The translations under genes and the position numbers were made by a program. A DNA stretch of 64,000 bases from assembly GCA_015075375.1 (NCBI GenBank), contig JABTUM010000002.1, positions 1,537,393 through 1,601,392 of the forward strand, given 5' to 3'. The notes below the pieces were generated by a model. It did not search any database, had not been told where the DNA came from, and saw only the letters and a program-made list of their open reading frames with translations. Below, in pieces: positions 1 through 8,736 of the stretch. This DNA is from Planctomycetota bacterium. GTDB lineage: Bacteria; Planctomycetota; SZUA-567; H5-PLA8. Position 1 is the first letter of the stretch. Every line of letters starts with the position of its first letter.

Positions 1-308
1 CTCGTTTGCAGTTCCGAAGGCTGGACAAAGCTAGGGACAAGAACTTCTGGTCTACCCGCGTGAGCCGCGATATCCGCCAGATTGGTCACAAGGCCGCCGC
101 CAGCTTGCTGCTCTGCTATGTGGACCACCACCACAAGGCGTATCAGTCGGCCGAGCGCCGCAAACTGGCGACGCACCCCAATACTGGCGCCGCGCAGCTT
201 GTCGAGTTCTGCAAGGCCGCCAAAGAGATTACCGTCGAATGTTGCCTGCACTATGATGGCCTAGTTGGGTACTGTGGTCGCTTTACTCCTGTTCTGTGGG
301 GGCACTAG
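1..308 (+). pseudogene. Truncated copy of the RelE-like domain of the downstream UvrD fusion gene
   Basis: The reading frame is already open at the window edge and ends at 308. Its translation (LDKARDKNFW, VSRDIR, SLLLCYVDHH, AERRKL) is nearly the same as the N-terminal RelE-like region of the UvrD-type helicase gene at 4113. DNA similarity runs from about 6-236 against 4230-4460 and then stops abruptly. After that the frame continues for about 23 unrelated residues and no helicase part follows. I read it as the stump of a duplicated gene interrupted by the incoming SNF2 gene. A free-standing RelE-like protein starting upstream of the window cannot be excluded. Confidence 0.65.
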
Positions 309-3300
309 TCAAGATGGCCAGTTTGCAACCTATCCATGCTCCGGCGCTTCGGCATGCTTCGACCCAGGAAGCATACGATTTGCATAAGGCAGCGCTAGAA
401 TGGAGCCTTGCTGAGCCCATCATCATCAATAGCGCGGAAGATATTAAGTCCCGGGTCAACTGGCGGGAGCGTTTTGAGCCGTACGAGCATCAAGTTCAGA
501 ATCTAATCACGTTCTGCCGCAGATTGCCTGTAACTCTCCTTGCAGATGACGTCGGCCTCGGGAAAACAATCAGTGCGGGCTTAGTCCTCGGCGAACTCAT
601 GTACCGTCGCCGGATTTCGAAGACGCTGGTCATCTGCCCCAAGATTCTGATGCCGCAGTGGGAGGAAGAACTACAAACGAAATTCGGAATAGACGCCTAC
701 TTCTGCACGGGCACCGCGATTAAGCGCGAGATTAAGCGCGAGACGCCCGTTCTTATCACTACCTACGACACGGCTCGACGCCATTTCGATACGCTTGCCA
801 AGGCCGGATTTGATATGCTGGTTCTGGATGAAGCGCATAAGCTGCGCAACCTCTACGGCACTAACAATCCCCCTCAAATTGCCTTGCGTATCCGAGATGC
901 ACTCGCCAAGCGTACATTTAAGTACGTCTTGATGTTAACGGCGACCCCATTGCAGAACAGATTGTGGGATCTCTATTCTTTGGTTGATCTGCTTACAGTC
1001 GCAAAAGGTCACCGGAACCCGCTTGGTAATCCGGAAGACTTTGCAGACCGCTTTATTGAAGACCGCCAAGATGCCCGCCACCTGGTGCCCGGACGAGCAG
1101 CGGAGTTTCGGAACATCCTGATGTCTTACATGGCTAGGACTCGGAGAGGCGATGCCCACCTCCTGTTCCCTGAGCGCCAGGTTCGGCTGCACAAGGTGGC
1201 TCCAACTCAAGGTGAGCTGGATTTGTTCTCTGTTATTGCTGACACCATCCAAGAAATGAGCCCCCTCATTCAGATTTCCTTAGCACAAGCATTGATGAGC
1301 AGTCCGGAAGCATTGATTGCCCAGATGAATAATATGGCGGAGAAGGGCACGATCTCTGCTTCTGTGGTGAAGAAGGCAACGCAAGTTGCCAGTCGAATCA
1401 AGCTGACCGCAAAACTGCAAGGCTTAGATGTTCTGATAGACCAGCTTCGGAAGAAGCGAGAAGATTGGCGGCTCGTCATTTTTACGAGCCGTCGCGAAAC
1501 GCAGAATGCGATTGGAAGATATCTCGGTGAGCAAGGGATTCCCTATGGTTTTATCAGGGGCGGCCAAGCTCAAGGTAATCGGAAAGCCATCGCGGACATA
1601 TGGAAAAGCCCACCCCAAATTAACGTTATTGTTTCCACAGATGCCGGTGCTGAGGGCGTGAATCTCCAGATTGCCAACGTGCTCATGAACTACGACTTGC
1701 CTTGGAATCCGATGGTTGTTGAACAACGAATTGGGCGCATCCAGCGTTTGGCCTCGGATCACGCCAATGTATTCGTAGTGAATACCGTGCTTGCCGGTAC
1801 CGTAGAAGAGCATGTAGTTGCGCGGCTCATGTCGAAGCTGCAACTCGCGTCGCATGCCGTTGGAGATGTCGAGGCGCTACTGGAAAGTGCGGGCATGGAG
1901 GGGACAGACGACGACGAGGGAAGCTTTGAGGATCAGATTCGAAAACTCGTTATTGCCTCACTCCAGGGAAAAAATGTTGCCAAGGCTACGCAGTTGGCTG
2001 AAGAGAGTATCGCGCGAGCCAAGTCTCTAATTGAGAGCGAAGAAGAAACTCTGAACAATGTTTTGGGTAATCTTGACGGGGCGCACAAGCAAGGTCCTAA
2101 GATACCGGAACTGGAACGCAAAGAGCCTTCTCTTTCGTGTCGGGATTTTGTAATGCGCGCGTTGAGATCCGAAGGAGGCCAAATACGTGAGTATGAAACC
2201 GGCGTATATGAAGTAGCGCTTCCGGGTCGATCGCCAGAGAAATTTACCTTTGACGAGCGCATGGCCGATGTCGAAGAAGATTTGGAAAGTGGAATGAAGC
2301 CGCTTATTGGAAAGGTTATTAAGTATTTCAGTCCAGGGCAGCCGGCATTTGAGAGGCTTGTTCAATCCTGGACAGAGAAATGTTCGCATCGTTTGTATGA
2401 CCTTTCGCAAGTTGCGACGCCGAAAATCGAGGGTGTTGTCAATGCATGGCTTGGCACCATAGAGAAGTCAGGACCTATCGGTCACAAGGTCTTGGGGCGA
2501 TCAGGATTGTTTAGAGGTAGAGCGCTCTTGCGAGTGCAAGCGAGCATTGCCCATGACAGCTATGAGAAACTCTTAGAGGTAGCTCTTGGCTCACCAACTG
2601 CAGGGGACTTGGAATCACCAGATCCTAATGAATCCTTTCCCATCAAGGAAGGCGAGGTATCGGTGGACGAGATGGGCCTCTCCCTCAATAATGGCGGACT
2701 TGAAGCCATACTTAAGGATAGAGATATCTCTCAATTCTGCCGATTCTACGAAGCTCGCAAGCAAGAAGAGCTGGGCAAAGCAGAGTCGGATGAGCGAAAG
2801 AAGAAGAAGCTTGAAGACGACTTTACACCCAGGGTGTTTCCAACTCTAGTTGGCCTGACAGGAGTGAGCTTCGAATCTATTGGGTTGAAAGTGGAGTTCC
2901 TAATTGAGGGGCAAGGTCCCTACGAAGCAGAAATTAAGATATGTCCCTCAACAGAACAGGTCCTAGGTGAGCCTTCACGAAAGAGTTGTTCGGTTTCTGG
3001 CATTTCTGCTCCAGATGTTTGTATGGAGCAATGCGCAGTAAGTGGACAGACTGCATTACGGCATAGATTATTCCGTTCAGAGCAGAGTGGGCGATTCGCA
3101 CTTACTCAGTATTCAAAGCGGTGTGCTAGAAGTAATCGCATTTTGTTGCCTGACGAGGTCGGTGTTTCATCTATATCAGGTGCTGAAGTTTCCTGCGACC
3201 TACTGATCAAATCGCCAGTGTCTGGTAAGTGCGCTGAAGCTCATGAGCTTGTAGTTTGCGAACTGACAGGTGATCGGGTATTGCCCGATGAGCTTGTTGT

Positions 3301-4084
3301 AAGCCAAATTTCAGGCAAGAAGTTTAGATCTGATCAGCAAGCCAGATCTGGTCTAACTGGATTAGTGGGTCATACCACGGAGTTTGTAGTATGTGTCGTT
3401 ACTGGTGCACCTATAGCGAAAGGTGAAGCTGAGCGTTGTGAGGTAACTGGTAAATACGCGCTGCCATCCAGATTGCAGGTATGTTCATTGACCGGGAAAA
3501 AGGCTATCCCTCGTGAGGTGGATCAGTCTGCAGTTTCTGGAAAGGTCGCCCTCAAACAGTTTTTTGAAAAGAGTTCAGTCTCTGGAAAGCCTTTCCTAAA
3601 AGGTGAAGGTGTCAGGTCTTGCAGCGGAAAGTCTTGTCTACCTGCGGAAGCATTGCCGTGTAGTTGGTCAGGTAGACTTGCTTTTCCCGACGAGCTACAT
3701 AGATGCCATCTTACGGGTTTGGCAGTCTCAATGGAATTTCTAACGGATACTCATAAGCACCAGTCGCAGTTAAGCCCGCTTCGCGAGGCATTGAATGGCT
3801 CCCTCCGTGGGGCTGATAGAACTGATTTATGGCCTCAAATCGCGCAAGTTGCGAGCAAGTACTTGGGGCAGGCAGTGGTTGTTTCTGCTGTTGAGTCGCC
3901 ATCGCGTGATAAACTAGGAGTTTGTGTTGAGTGCAAGAAGTGGCTTGGATTAAAGACCCGATATGCTGGTTTTATACTTGAGATACAGCCTGAGGTAAAA
4001 ATCTTAGGGTTAATAGCATACGGGAGACGTGAGAGAGATTACTGGATCATTGAAGACAGTATTCCCGCAAGCAAGCTGGAGTGA
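296..4084 (+). CDS. SNF2-family DEAH helicase with a C-terminal tandem-repeat array
   Basis: A 1262-residue superfamily 2 ATPase, probably a DNA translocase or remodeller. The core shows motif I (DDVGLGKT, about residue 85), motif II (DEAH, about 179), motif III (LTATPLQN), and in the second lobe motif V/VI (STDAGAEGVNLQ, then QRIGRIQR). A long middle region follows. Residues about 897-1143 then form 15 to 16 tandem units of about 15-16 residues, each starting with a Cys- or Ser-led turn such as CEVTGK, CSLTGK, AVSGK or CHLTG. The start could be ATG 296, which overlaps the upstream stump, or ATG 314. Base composition is clearly lower in GC than the UvrD gene beside it, which suggests separate acquisition. 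Bacterial SNF2 proteins of this layout are frequent in phage-defence and restriction loci. A defence role here is inference. Confidence 0.9.
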   Translation: MGALVKMASLQPIHAPALRHASTQEAYDLHKAALEWSLAEPIIINSAEDIKSRVNWRERFEPYEHQVQNLITFCRRLPVTLLADDVGLGKTISAGLVLGELMYRRRISKTLVICPKILMPQWEEELQTKFGIDAYFCTGTAIKREIKRETPVLITTYDTARRHFDTLAKAGFDMLVLDEAHKLRNLYGTNNPPQIALRIRDALAKRTFKYVLMLTATPLQNRLWDLYSLVDLLTVAKGHRNPLGNPEDFADRFIEDRQDARHLVPGRAAEFRNILMSYMARTRRGDAHLLFPERQVRLHKVAPTQGELDLFSVIADTIQEMSPLIQISLAQALMSSPEALIAQMNNMAEKGTISASVVKKATQVASRIKLTAKLQGLDVLIDQLRKKREDWRLVIFTSRRETQNAIGRYLGEQGIPYGFIRGGQAQGNRKAIADIWKSPPQINVIVSTDAGAEGVNLQIANVLMNYDLPWNPMVVEQRIGRIQRLASDHANVFVVNTVLAGTVEEHVVARLMSKLQLASHAVGDVEALLESAGMEGTDDDEGSFEDQIRKLVIASLQGKNVAKATQLAEESIARAKSLIESEEETLNNVLGNLDGAHKQGPKIPELERKEPSLSCRDFVMRALRSEGGQIREYETGVYEVALPGRSPEKFTFDERMADVEEDLESGMKPLIGKVIKYFSPGQPAFERLVQSWTEKCSHRLYDLSQVATPKIEGVVNAWLGTIEKSGPIGHKVLGRSGLFRGRALLRVQASIAHDSYEKLLEVALGSPTAGDLESPDPNESFPIKEGEVSVDEMGLSLNNGGLEAILKDRDISQFCRFYEARKQEELGKAESDERKKKKLEDDFTPRVFPTLVGLTGVSFESIGLKVEFLIEGQGPYEAEIKICPSTEQVLGEPSRKSCSVSGISAPDVCMEQCAVSGQTALRHRLFRSEQSGRFALTQYSKRCARSNRILLPDEVGVSSISGAEVSCDLLIKSPVSGKCAEAHELVVCELTGDRVLPDELVVSQISGKKFRSDQQARSGLTGLVGHTTEFVVCVVTGAPIAKGEAERCEVTGKYALPSRLQVCSLTGKKAIPREVDQSAVSGKVALKQFFEKSSVSGKPFLKGEGVRSCSGKSCLPAEALPCSWSGRLAFPDELHRCHLTGLAVSMEFLTDTHKHQSQLSPLREALNGSLRGADRTDLWPQIAQVASKYLGQAVVVSAVESPSRDKLGVCVECKKWLGLKTRYAGFILEIQPEVKILGLIAYGRRERDYWIIEDSIPASKLE

Positions 4085-4112
4085 GATTCAAGGTAGACAA
4101 GGATTGAGGTTT

Positions 4113-6260
4113 ATGGACTTCCGCATCGCCGATACCTTCACCGACAGCCTAGCGCGCTTGACCGGCGACGAGCAGAAGGCCGTTAAGACCACCGCCTTCG
4201 ACCTGCAGATGAATCCCGCCGCACCCGGCTTGCAGTTCCACAAGCTCGATAAAGCCAGGGACAAAAACTTCTGGTCCGTCCGCGTCAGCCGCGATATCCG
4301 CCTAATTATCCACAAGACCGCCGCCAGCCTGCTGCTCTGCTATGTGGACCACCACGACAAGGCGTATCAGTGGGCCGAGCGCCGCAAACTGGAGACGCAC
4401 CCCACCACCGGCGCCGCGCAACTTGTCGAGATCCGCGAGACGGTCAAGGAAATCACCGTCCCCAAGTATGTCGAGGTCGAGCAGCCAGCCCCCGCCAAGA
4501 AGGCTGCCGAGACGCCCGCATCTTACGGCCGTGCGAAGACCTTGCTCTTTGCCGAGACGCCCGAGGATGATCTGCTTGCCTACGGCGTCCCGCGCGAGTG
4601 GCTGGGCGACGTGCGCAAAGCCACCGAAGATTCGCTCTTTGCGGTCGCCGAACACCTCCCGCACGAGGCCGCCGAGGCACTTTTGGATCTAGCTACTGGT
4701 GGCCGTCCGCAGGTGCGCCAATCCATAGCGTCGGCCAAGGCCGACCCCTTCGCGCACCCCGACGCGCAACGCCGCTTCCGCGTCATGGCCAACTCCGAGG
4801 AACTCCAGCGCGCGCTAGAGTTCCCCTGGGAGAAGTGGACCGTATTCCTCCACCCGGCTCAGCGGAATCTGGTGGAACGCGACTACGGCGGCCCGGCGCG
4901 GATCTCCGGCTCCGCCGGCACGGGTAAGACCATCGTAGCCCTGCACCGTGCCGTACATCTGGCCCGCCAGCATCCCCACGCGCGCGTTCTGCTGACCACC
5001 TTCTCCGAAACGCTGGCCAGCGCGCTGCGTACACGCCTGCGGCGACTGATCGGAAGCGAGCCAAAGCTCGGCGAGCGCCTGGAAGTCCACGCCATCGGCA
5101 GCATCGGGCGCAGGCTCTACGAGACCGCCTTCGACAAGCCCCAGATCGCGACACCCGAGCAGATCCGGGAGGCGCTCGGCAGGTCAGCGAAAATGGTGCC
5201 CGAGCAGAAGTTCTCCAGGCATTTCCTGTGGACCGAGTGGACGGACATCGTGGACGCCTGGCAGGTAAAGCGCTGGGATGAGTACAAAGGCGTGCAGCGT
5301 CTGGGCCGCAAGACGCGTTTGGGGGAAAAACAGCGCACGGCGCTCTGGGCGATCTTCGAAGCTGCGCGCGCGGACTTGGTTAATGCGGGTTTGATCACGC
5401 CGGCCGAACTATGCAGCCGTGTCGCGGAGAAGCTGAAGGAGTACAAGCATCCGCCCTTCGATTTCGCCGTCGTAGACGAGGCGCAGGATCTGGGCGTGGC
5501 CGAGTTGCGCTTCTTGGCCGCGCTGGGCGGGAGCCGACCGAATGGACTTTTCTTCGCCGGGGATCTGGGTCAGCGCATCTTCCAGACGCCGTTTTCTTGG
5601 AAATCCCTAGGCGTGGACGTGCGCGGCCGGTCGCAGACACTCAAGATCAACTACCGGACCACGCATCAGATCCGCCGCCACGCCGACCGATTACTGCCCG
5701 AGTCCCTCGCCGACGTGGACGGCAACGTCGAGGGCCGGAAAGGCACCATTTCCGTCTTCGAAGGCATCCCGCCGGTCGTTCGCGTCTTCGACGACGAGAA
5801 AGCCGAGACTGCCGGTGTGAGCGAGTGGCTCGCAGAGCGGTTGAAAGAAGGGCTGAAGCCGCACGAGATAGGTGTCTTCGTTCGCGCCAAGCCGCAAATC
5901 GCGCGAGCGCTGGCAGCCGTCAAGCGCGCCAAGCTCGCCGCCGTCGAATTGGGCGTGGATGTGGAAACGCGCGTTGACCACGTGGCCGTCAGCTCCATGC
6001 ACTTGGCCAAGGGTTTGGAGTTCCGCGCCGTGGTTGTCATGGCCTGCGACGACGAGGTGATCCCGCTGCAAGAGCGCATTGAGTCTGTTTCGGACGAGTC
6101 GGATTTGGAGGAGGTTTACAGCACGGAACGCCACCTTCTATATGTCGCGTGCACCCGCGCCCGCGACCATCTCTTGGTGAGCGGAGTGGAACCGGCGTCA
6201 GAGTTTCTGGATGACTTGGCGACAAGCCATGAGCAATTTCACATGGGCAAGGGTAAATAG
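4113..6260 (+). CDS. RelE-like domain fused to UvrD/PcrA-type superfamily 1 helicase
   Basis: The start is taken at ATG 4113 (MDFRIADTF), 28 nt after the SNF2 stop and just behind a GAGG. The open frame extends upstream only by overlapping the SNF2 gene. Residues 1-115 have a RelE/ParE-type toxin fold pattern (DFRIADTF, VSRDIRLIIHK, LLLCYVDHHDKAYQWAERR). The rest is a UvrD-type helicase with Walker A GSAGTGKT (about residue 266), Walker B VVDEAQDL (about 453), and the C-terminal motifs VSSMHLAKGLEF and LLYVACTRARDHLL. In the family such proteins unwind DNA 3' to 5'. The fused domain may sense or cleave ribosome-associated or single-stranded nucleic acid, but that is unproven. The gene is GC-rich and its 5' part is duplicated at the window start. 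It probably acts with the SNF2 helicase, given the tandem order. Confidence 0.9.
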   Translation: MDFRIADTFTDSLARLTGDEQKAVKTTAFDLQMNPAAPGLQFHKLDKARDKNFWSVRVSRDIRLIIHKTAASLLLCYVDHHDKAYQWAERRKLETHPTTGAAQLVEIRETVKEITVPKYVEVEQPAPAKKAAETPASYGRAKTLLFAETPEDDLLAYGVPREWLGDVRKATEDSLFAVAEHLPHEAAEALLDLATGGRPQVRQSIASAKADPFAHPDAQRRFRVMANSEELQRALEFPWEKWTVFLHPAQRNLVERDYGGPARISGSAGTGKTIVALHRAVHLARQHPHARVLLTTFSETLASALRTRLRRLIGSEPKLGERLEVHAIGSIGRRLYETAFDKPQIATPEQIREALGRSAKMVPEQKFSRHFLWTEWTDIVDAWQVKRWDEYKGVQRLGRKTRLGEKQRTALWAIFEAARADLVNAGLITPAELCSRVAEKLKEYKHPPFDFAVVDEAQDLGVAELRFLAALGGSRPNGLFFAGDLGQRIFQTPFSWKSLGVDVRGRSQTLKINYRTTHQIRRHADRLLPESLADVDGNVEGRKGTISVFEGIPPVVRVFDDEKAETAGVSEWLAERLKEGLKPHEIGVFVRAKPQIARALAAVKRAKLAAVELGVDVETRVDHVAVSSMHLAKGLEFRAVVVMACDDEVIPLQERIESVSDESDLEEVYSTERHLLYVACTRARDHLLVSGVEPASEFLDDLATSHEQFHMGKGK

Positions 6261-6308
6261 TTGCACGCGTGGTTGGTAGGTATGGCATAGGCGCAAGGGG
6301 ATTCCCTC

Positions 6309-6551
6309 ATGCATAGCAAAGACGAATGTTTTCAAATCGAGCTTCTGGACTTGGAAAGTGCAGTTGCGCTCGTAGTCAGGCACTCAATAGATGCCGGCTT
6401 AGTAACGGATGAGGAAAGAATCCGCGAAGTCGTCAAGTTGCTCTATGATCATGGAATGTTCTTGGGCGCATCAGATGCTGATAGTCTTTCCAGTAGTATT
6501 CTGCGGCGAGAGCCCCCTCCCCCGCGGCGAATGACTCATAAAATAATGTGA
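6309..6551 (+). CDS. Small hypothetical protein
   Basis: An 80-residue frame opening with ATG behind a good ribosome site (AAGGGGA, about 7 nt spacing). It is acidic in the middle (DLESAVALVVRHSIDAGLVTD) and ends in a proline-arginine stretch. The first 55 residues look like a helical regulatory or adaptor domain. No family is recognised. It follows the UvrD gene by 48 nt in the same direction, so it may be cotranscribed. Moderate confidence because of its size. Confidence 0.5.
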   Translation: MHSKDECFQIELLDLESAVALVVRHSIDAGLVTDEERIREVVKLLYDHGMFLGASDADSLSSSILRREPPPPRRMTHKIM

Positions 6552-6667
6552 GCTTATTGACCACACTAGCTACCGCACAAAGTATTGCTCCCTCAGAAAA
6601 GGCGTACCGCTGACTCGGTCACAGTGCTTGGCACGGGTAACTTGTTTTAATTTATTTCAATGCTCAC

Positions 6668-7357
6668 TCAGGTCAGGCCCGATTCTCGGAGACGTTGAAG
6701 TTCATTCAAAAACATCAGCTCATCGGGCTCGATGAAGACGTGTGCACCGCCACGGGCGATTCTCGCCTCCATTCTCCACGCCTTGCACTCCATTCCATCG
6801 GGAAGCTGATATACAAGGCCGACCTCGGGAATGGGTCCTTGTGAATCCGGCAGCCCTACTCTCCGAATGTGTTGCGTAATAATGACTCCCTCACCAATGG
6901 CCTCTGGTTCATCAAGCCCAAAAGATCGATCGGTGCCTTGAGGTGGCTCGCCTGTCTTATGACCCAATACGGATCTATAGACTTGCTCGTGTAGGCTTTC
7001 CTTGCCGGGCCGCACGACGTATGCGGCCCCGCCCATGCCTCCAGGAAAACCTGAGTTGGAATAGTAGAATGCCCACCACTCATCCCTATGCTTTTCCCAA
7101 TGCCGCAAGACCGTCATCACGGCAGGATACACAGACCACGGAATGGATAAGCCAGGCGACGTTTGGCCGTACTGCCTTTTTAGGAACAGCCCTTCGGTGC
7201 TGGCAACGGCACCAATGCGCGCAAACGGGGGCACGAATACTCGGGCGACCACTTGGCCATCCTTAATCGTTTGAGCAACCTGAATCACATGGTCGCGTTT
7301 GTCCCCGCTCACGCCATGACCAGCCAAATCTTGGATGAAATCATCTTCAAAGGACAT
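6668..7357 (-). CDS. Hypothetical protein, last gene of the leader-controlled operon
   Basis: The start is ATG 7357 (MSFEDDFIQDL), preceded by AGGAG at 7 nt; a TTG 18 nt upstream is less likely. The 229-residue product has no signal peptide or membrane segment. Its centre is rich in Trp, Tyr and Gly (HWEKHRDEWWAFYYSNSG, FPGGMGGAAYVVRPG). I do not recognise the family. It lies 15 nt after the preceding minus-strand gene and is the distal member of a run of five genes that follow the S-box-like leaders, so its expression probably depends on them. Confidence 0.7.
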   Translation of the reverse strand: MSFEDDFIQDLAGHGVSGDKRDHVIQVAQTIKDGQVVARVFVPPFARIGAVASTEGLFLKRQYGQTSPGLSIPWSVYPAVMTVLRHWEKHRDEWWAFYYSNSGFPGGMGGAAYVVRPGKESLHEQVYRSVLGHKTGEPPQGTDRSFGLDEPEAIGEGVIITQHIRRVGLPDSQGPIPEVGLVYQLPDGMECKAWRMEARIARGGAHVFIEPDELMFLNELQRLRESGLT

Positions 7358-7371
7358 GTTTAATCTCCTGT

Positions 7372-7581
7372 TCAAAGCTCGATTTTGGCTACGGCTGCTT
7401 CAATGCGGCTTGCCGCGCGGTCCCAGACGCGCGCGGTCGTGTGGTCCTGCCAGTGGCAGCGCAGGTGTTCGGCTTTCTCGCGGCAGATTTCGGCCAGGAG
7501 GTTCAGAACGGTCTCTAGGCCATGGCGATCTACCAGTGCTTCGAGGTGCTCGGCCTCATTCTTGAGGTCATGCGCGGGCAT
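7372..7581 (-). CDS. Small hypothetical helical protein
   Basis: A 69-residue protein (MPAHDLKNEAEHLEALV) that is almost entirely helical by composition. It contains a His/Cys/Trp patch (EHLRCHWQDH). Its ATG overlaps the TGA stop of the upstream gene (TGATG), which indicates translational coupling, and a GAGGG lies about 8 nt before it. No family is recognised. The tight coupling suggests its product is needed in fixed ratio with the 130-residue neighbour. Confidence 0.65.
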   Translation of the reverse strand: MPAHDLKNEAEHLEALVDRHGLETVLNLLAEICREKAEHLRCHWQDHTTARVWDRAASRIEAAVAKIEL

Positions 7582-7973
7582 CAGCAGGCCCTCGCCATGT
7601 AGGCATGGATCTCAGCGCGGCAGGCCTTCAAGATGCGATTGCGCGCATCCTGTGCGAATCCCATCCGCTCCAGAGAGCCGGAAAGGCTCCGGCCGCTGAC
7701 ATACCCCTTCCACCGCTGGAATCCGGCTTCGCAGTCCAGGTGCCAGTGGCCTTCGCCCGCATAGGCAAACTGCGCGAATGGGGTTCGGTCGAAGTGCTCC
7801 AGTAGTTGCCGCGTCGCTGCATCCGGGGCCTCAGCCCGTGTGAAGCTTTCAACTTGAGGTTGGCCACCGGATGCCAGCGTGGTTCGGACTAGAACCTGAA
7901 GCTCGCGCTTCCAAACGGTGGCCAAGCCTTGGTCATCTATGCAGACTCGATAGTGTTCGCTTACGAGTTCCAT
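7581..7973 (-). CDS. Hypothetical protein coupled to the next small gene
   Basis: 130 residues, starting at ATG 7973 behind a strong AAGGAG (7 nt spacing). The centre holds aromatic and His residues (FAQFAYAGEGHWHLDCEAGF, then RWKGYVSG). No membrane segment or signal is visible. Its stop overlaps the next start. The family is not recognised. It lies about 50 nt after the 163-residue gene downstream of leader copy 1, so it belongs to the same transcription unit. Confidence 0.65.
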   Translation of the reverse strand: MELVSEHYRVCIDDQGLATVWKRELQVLVRTTLASGGQPQVESFTRAEAPDAATRQLLEHFDRTPFAQFAYAGEGHWHLDCEAGFQRWKGYVSGRSLSGSLERMGFAQDARNRILKACRAEIHAYMARAC

Positions 7974-8022
7974 GCGTTCGCTCCTTAATGAGATGGTTGT
8001 AGGACTGGATGCAGCCCGTGGG

Positions 8023-8514
8023 CTACTCGTGCTTGACCGCGAGTGCCTTGAAGTCCTTGGCGCTTAGCCTCACGTCACGCAGCGCCACGACTGGGATAGC
8101 GATGCGCGTGCGAGCTTGAGGTGACAGTTCGTATAGATCGGCGTGCGCATCAGCGGACATTTGCCCCTGGAGCGACCAGAAGTCGCTCGCGCGTCGAATG
8201 CGTTCCAGGGTGGTGTCGTCGAGTTGCCAGAGGTACAGGTCGCTTCGGCGCGTCCGCACCCAGCAGTATCGCCGGATCATGTAGACACGCAGGTCTTCAT
8301 CCGGGGTGCTGAGGGCACGCAGATCGTCTTCCGGGATACCGCGGGCGCGGAATCGCTCGACCTGATCAGGCGTAAGCAGCTTGAACGTGTCCTGAAGCTT
8401 GAAGCGCTCGTGCTCATCGAGCTTCAAAAGCCAATTCTTCGCGAACAGCCAGTGTTCGCTGAGGGTGACCTCGTGGACACCTTCGGGCGTGATCCAGAAT
8501 TTTCCATGCAGCAT
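8023..8514 (-). CDS. Hypothetical protein directly behind S-box-like leader copy 1
   Basis: The longest frame runs up to 8661, but the real start is probably ATG 8514 (MLHGKFWITPEGVHEV). It has GGGAGGG at about 8 nt, and the upstream frame would run through the structured leader. The product has 163 residues and is charged and soluble, with a region rich in Arg and aromatic residues (MIRRYCWVRTRRSDLYLWQL). The family is not recognised. The GGGAGGG is complementary to a CCCTCCC about 27 nt upstream, so translation can be blocked by a hairpin (see the leader entry). Confidence 0.7.
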   Translation of the reverse strand: MLHGKFWITPEGVHEVTLSEHWLFAKNWLLKLDEHERFKLQDTFKLLTPDQVERFRARGIPEDDLRALSTPDEDLRVYMIRRYCWVRTRRSDLYLWQLDDTTLERIRRASDFWSLQGQMSADAHADLYELSPQARTRIAIPVVALRDVRLSAKDFKALAVKHE

Positions 8515-8621
8515 GTCGTGACCCTCCCATGGTCGAGTAGTGGAATTGCGGGAGGGCCTGCATGAACGACCCTTCCCGCAGGACTGCTGGAAGGGCCTCG
8601 GAGACGAGTCTCGTCGGTGCC
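8515..8621 (-). promoter_or_regulatory. Expression platform of leader copy 1 (SD-sequestering hairpin)
   Basis: Reading the minus strand after the aptamer, a stable stem CCCTTCC...GGAAGGG forms without a U tract. Next come CCCTCCCGC and, about 27 nt later, the ribosome site GGGAGGG, which are complementary. The 3' part of the first stem (GCGGGAAGGG) can instead pair with CCCTCCCGC and free the ribosome site. The GGAAGG at the 3' end of aptamer P1 is also complementary to CCTTCC. These mutually exclusive pairings are what a translational riboswitch needs. The structure is by eye. Confidence 0.55.
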
Positions 8622-8727
8622 TTCCATCGTTCCGCGCGTTCTGCGCGGCAGGCGGTACCACCGTGCCTCATGGGTCGGTTGGTGCTGGGGTCGCAGGGCC
8701 TATTCCCTACCCCAGTCTCTGGATGGT
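8622..8727 (-). promoter_or_regulatory. S-box-like (SAM-I family) riboswitch aptamer, copy 1
   Basis: Minus-strand RNA. P1 is CCATC (8722-8726 side) with GATGG (8624-8628 side), followed by CAGAG as in SAM-I. P2 is CTGGGG/CCCCAG with an inner GGG/CCC. P3 is CC-AA-CC against GG-U-GG, keeping the AA/U internal loop that binds SAM in the S-box family. P4 is CCGCGC/GCGCGG, then GGAAC before P1 closes. The P2 loop (AATAGG) can pair with CCTG in the P3-P4 joiner, as the S-box pseudoknot does. Helices P2 and P4 differ in sequence from copy 2 but keep pairing. The kink-turn is less canonical than in copy 2. The hairpin at 8728-8746 just upstream contains the stop codon of the preceding gene. Confidence 0.6.
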
Positions 8728-8736
8728 TTGCGTGGG

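Noticed and set aside
8515..8661. N-terminal extension of the 163-aa protein into the leader
   Set aside because: The extension reads through the riboswitch expression platform and has no ribosome site; ATG 8514 has GGGAGGG.
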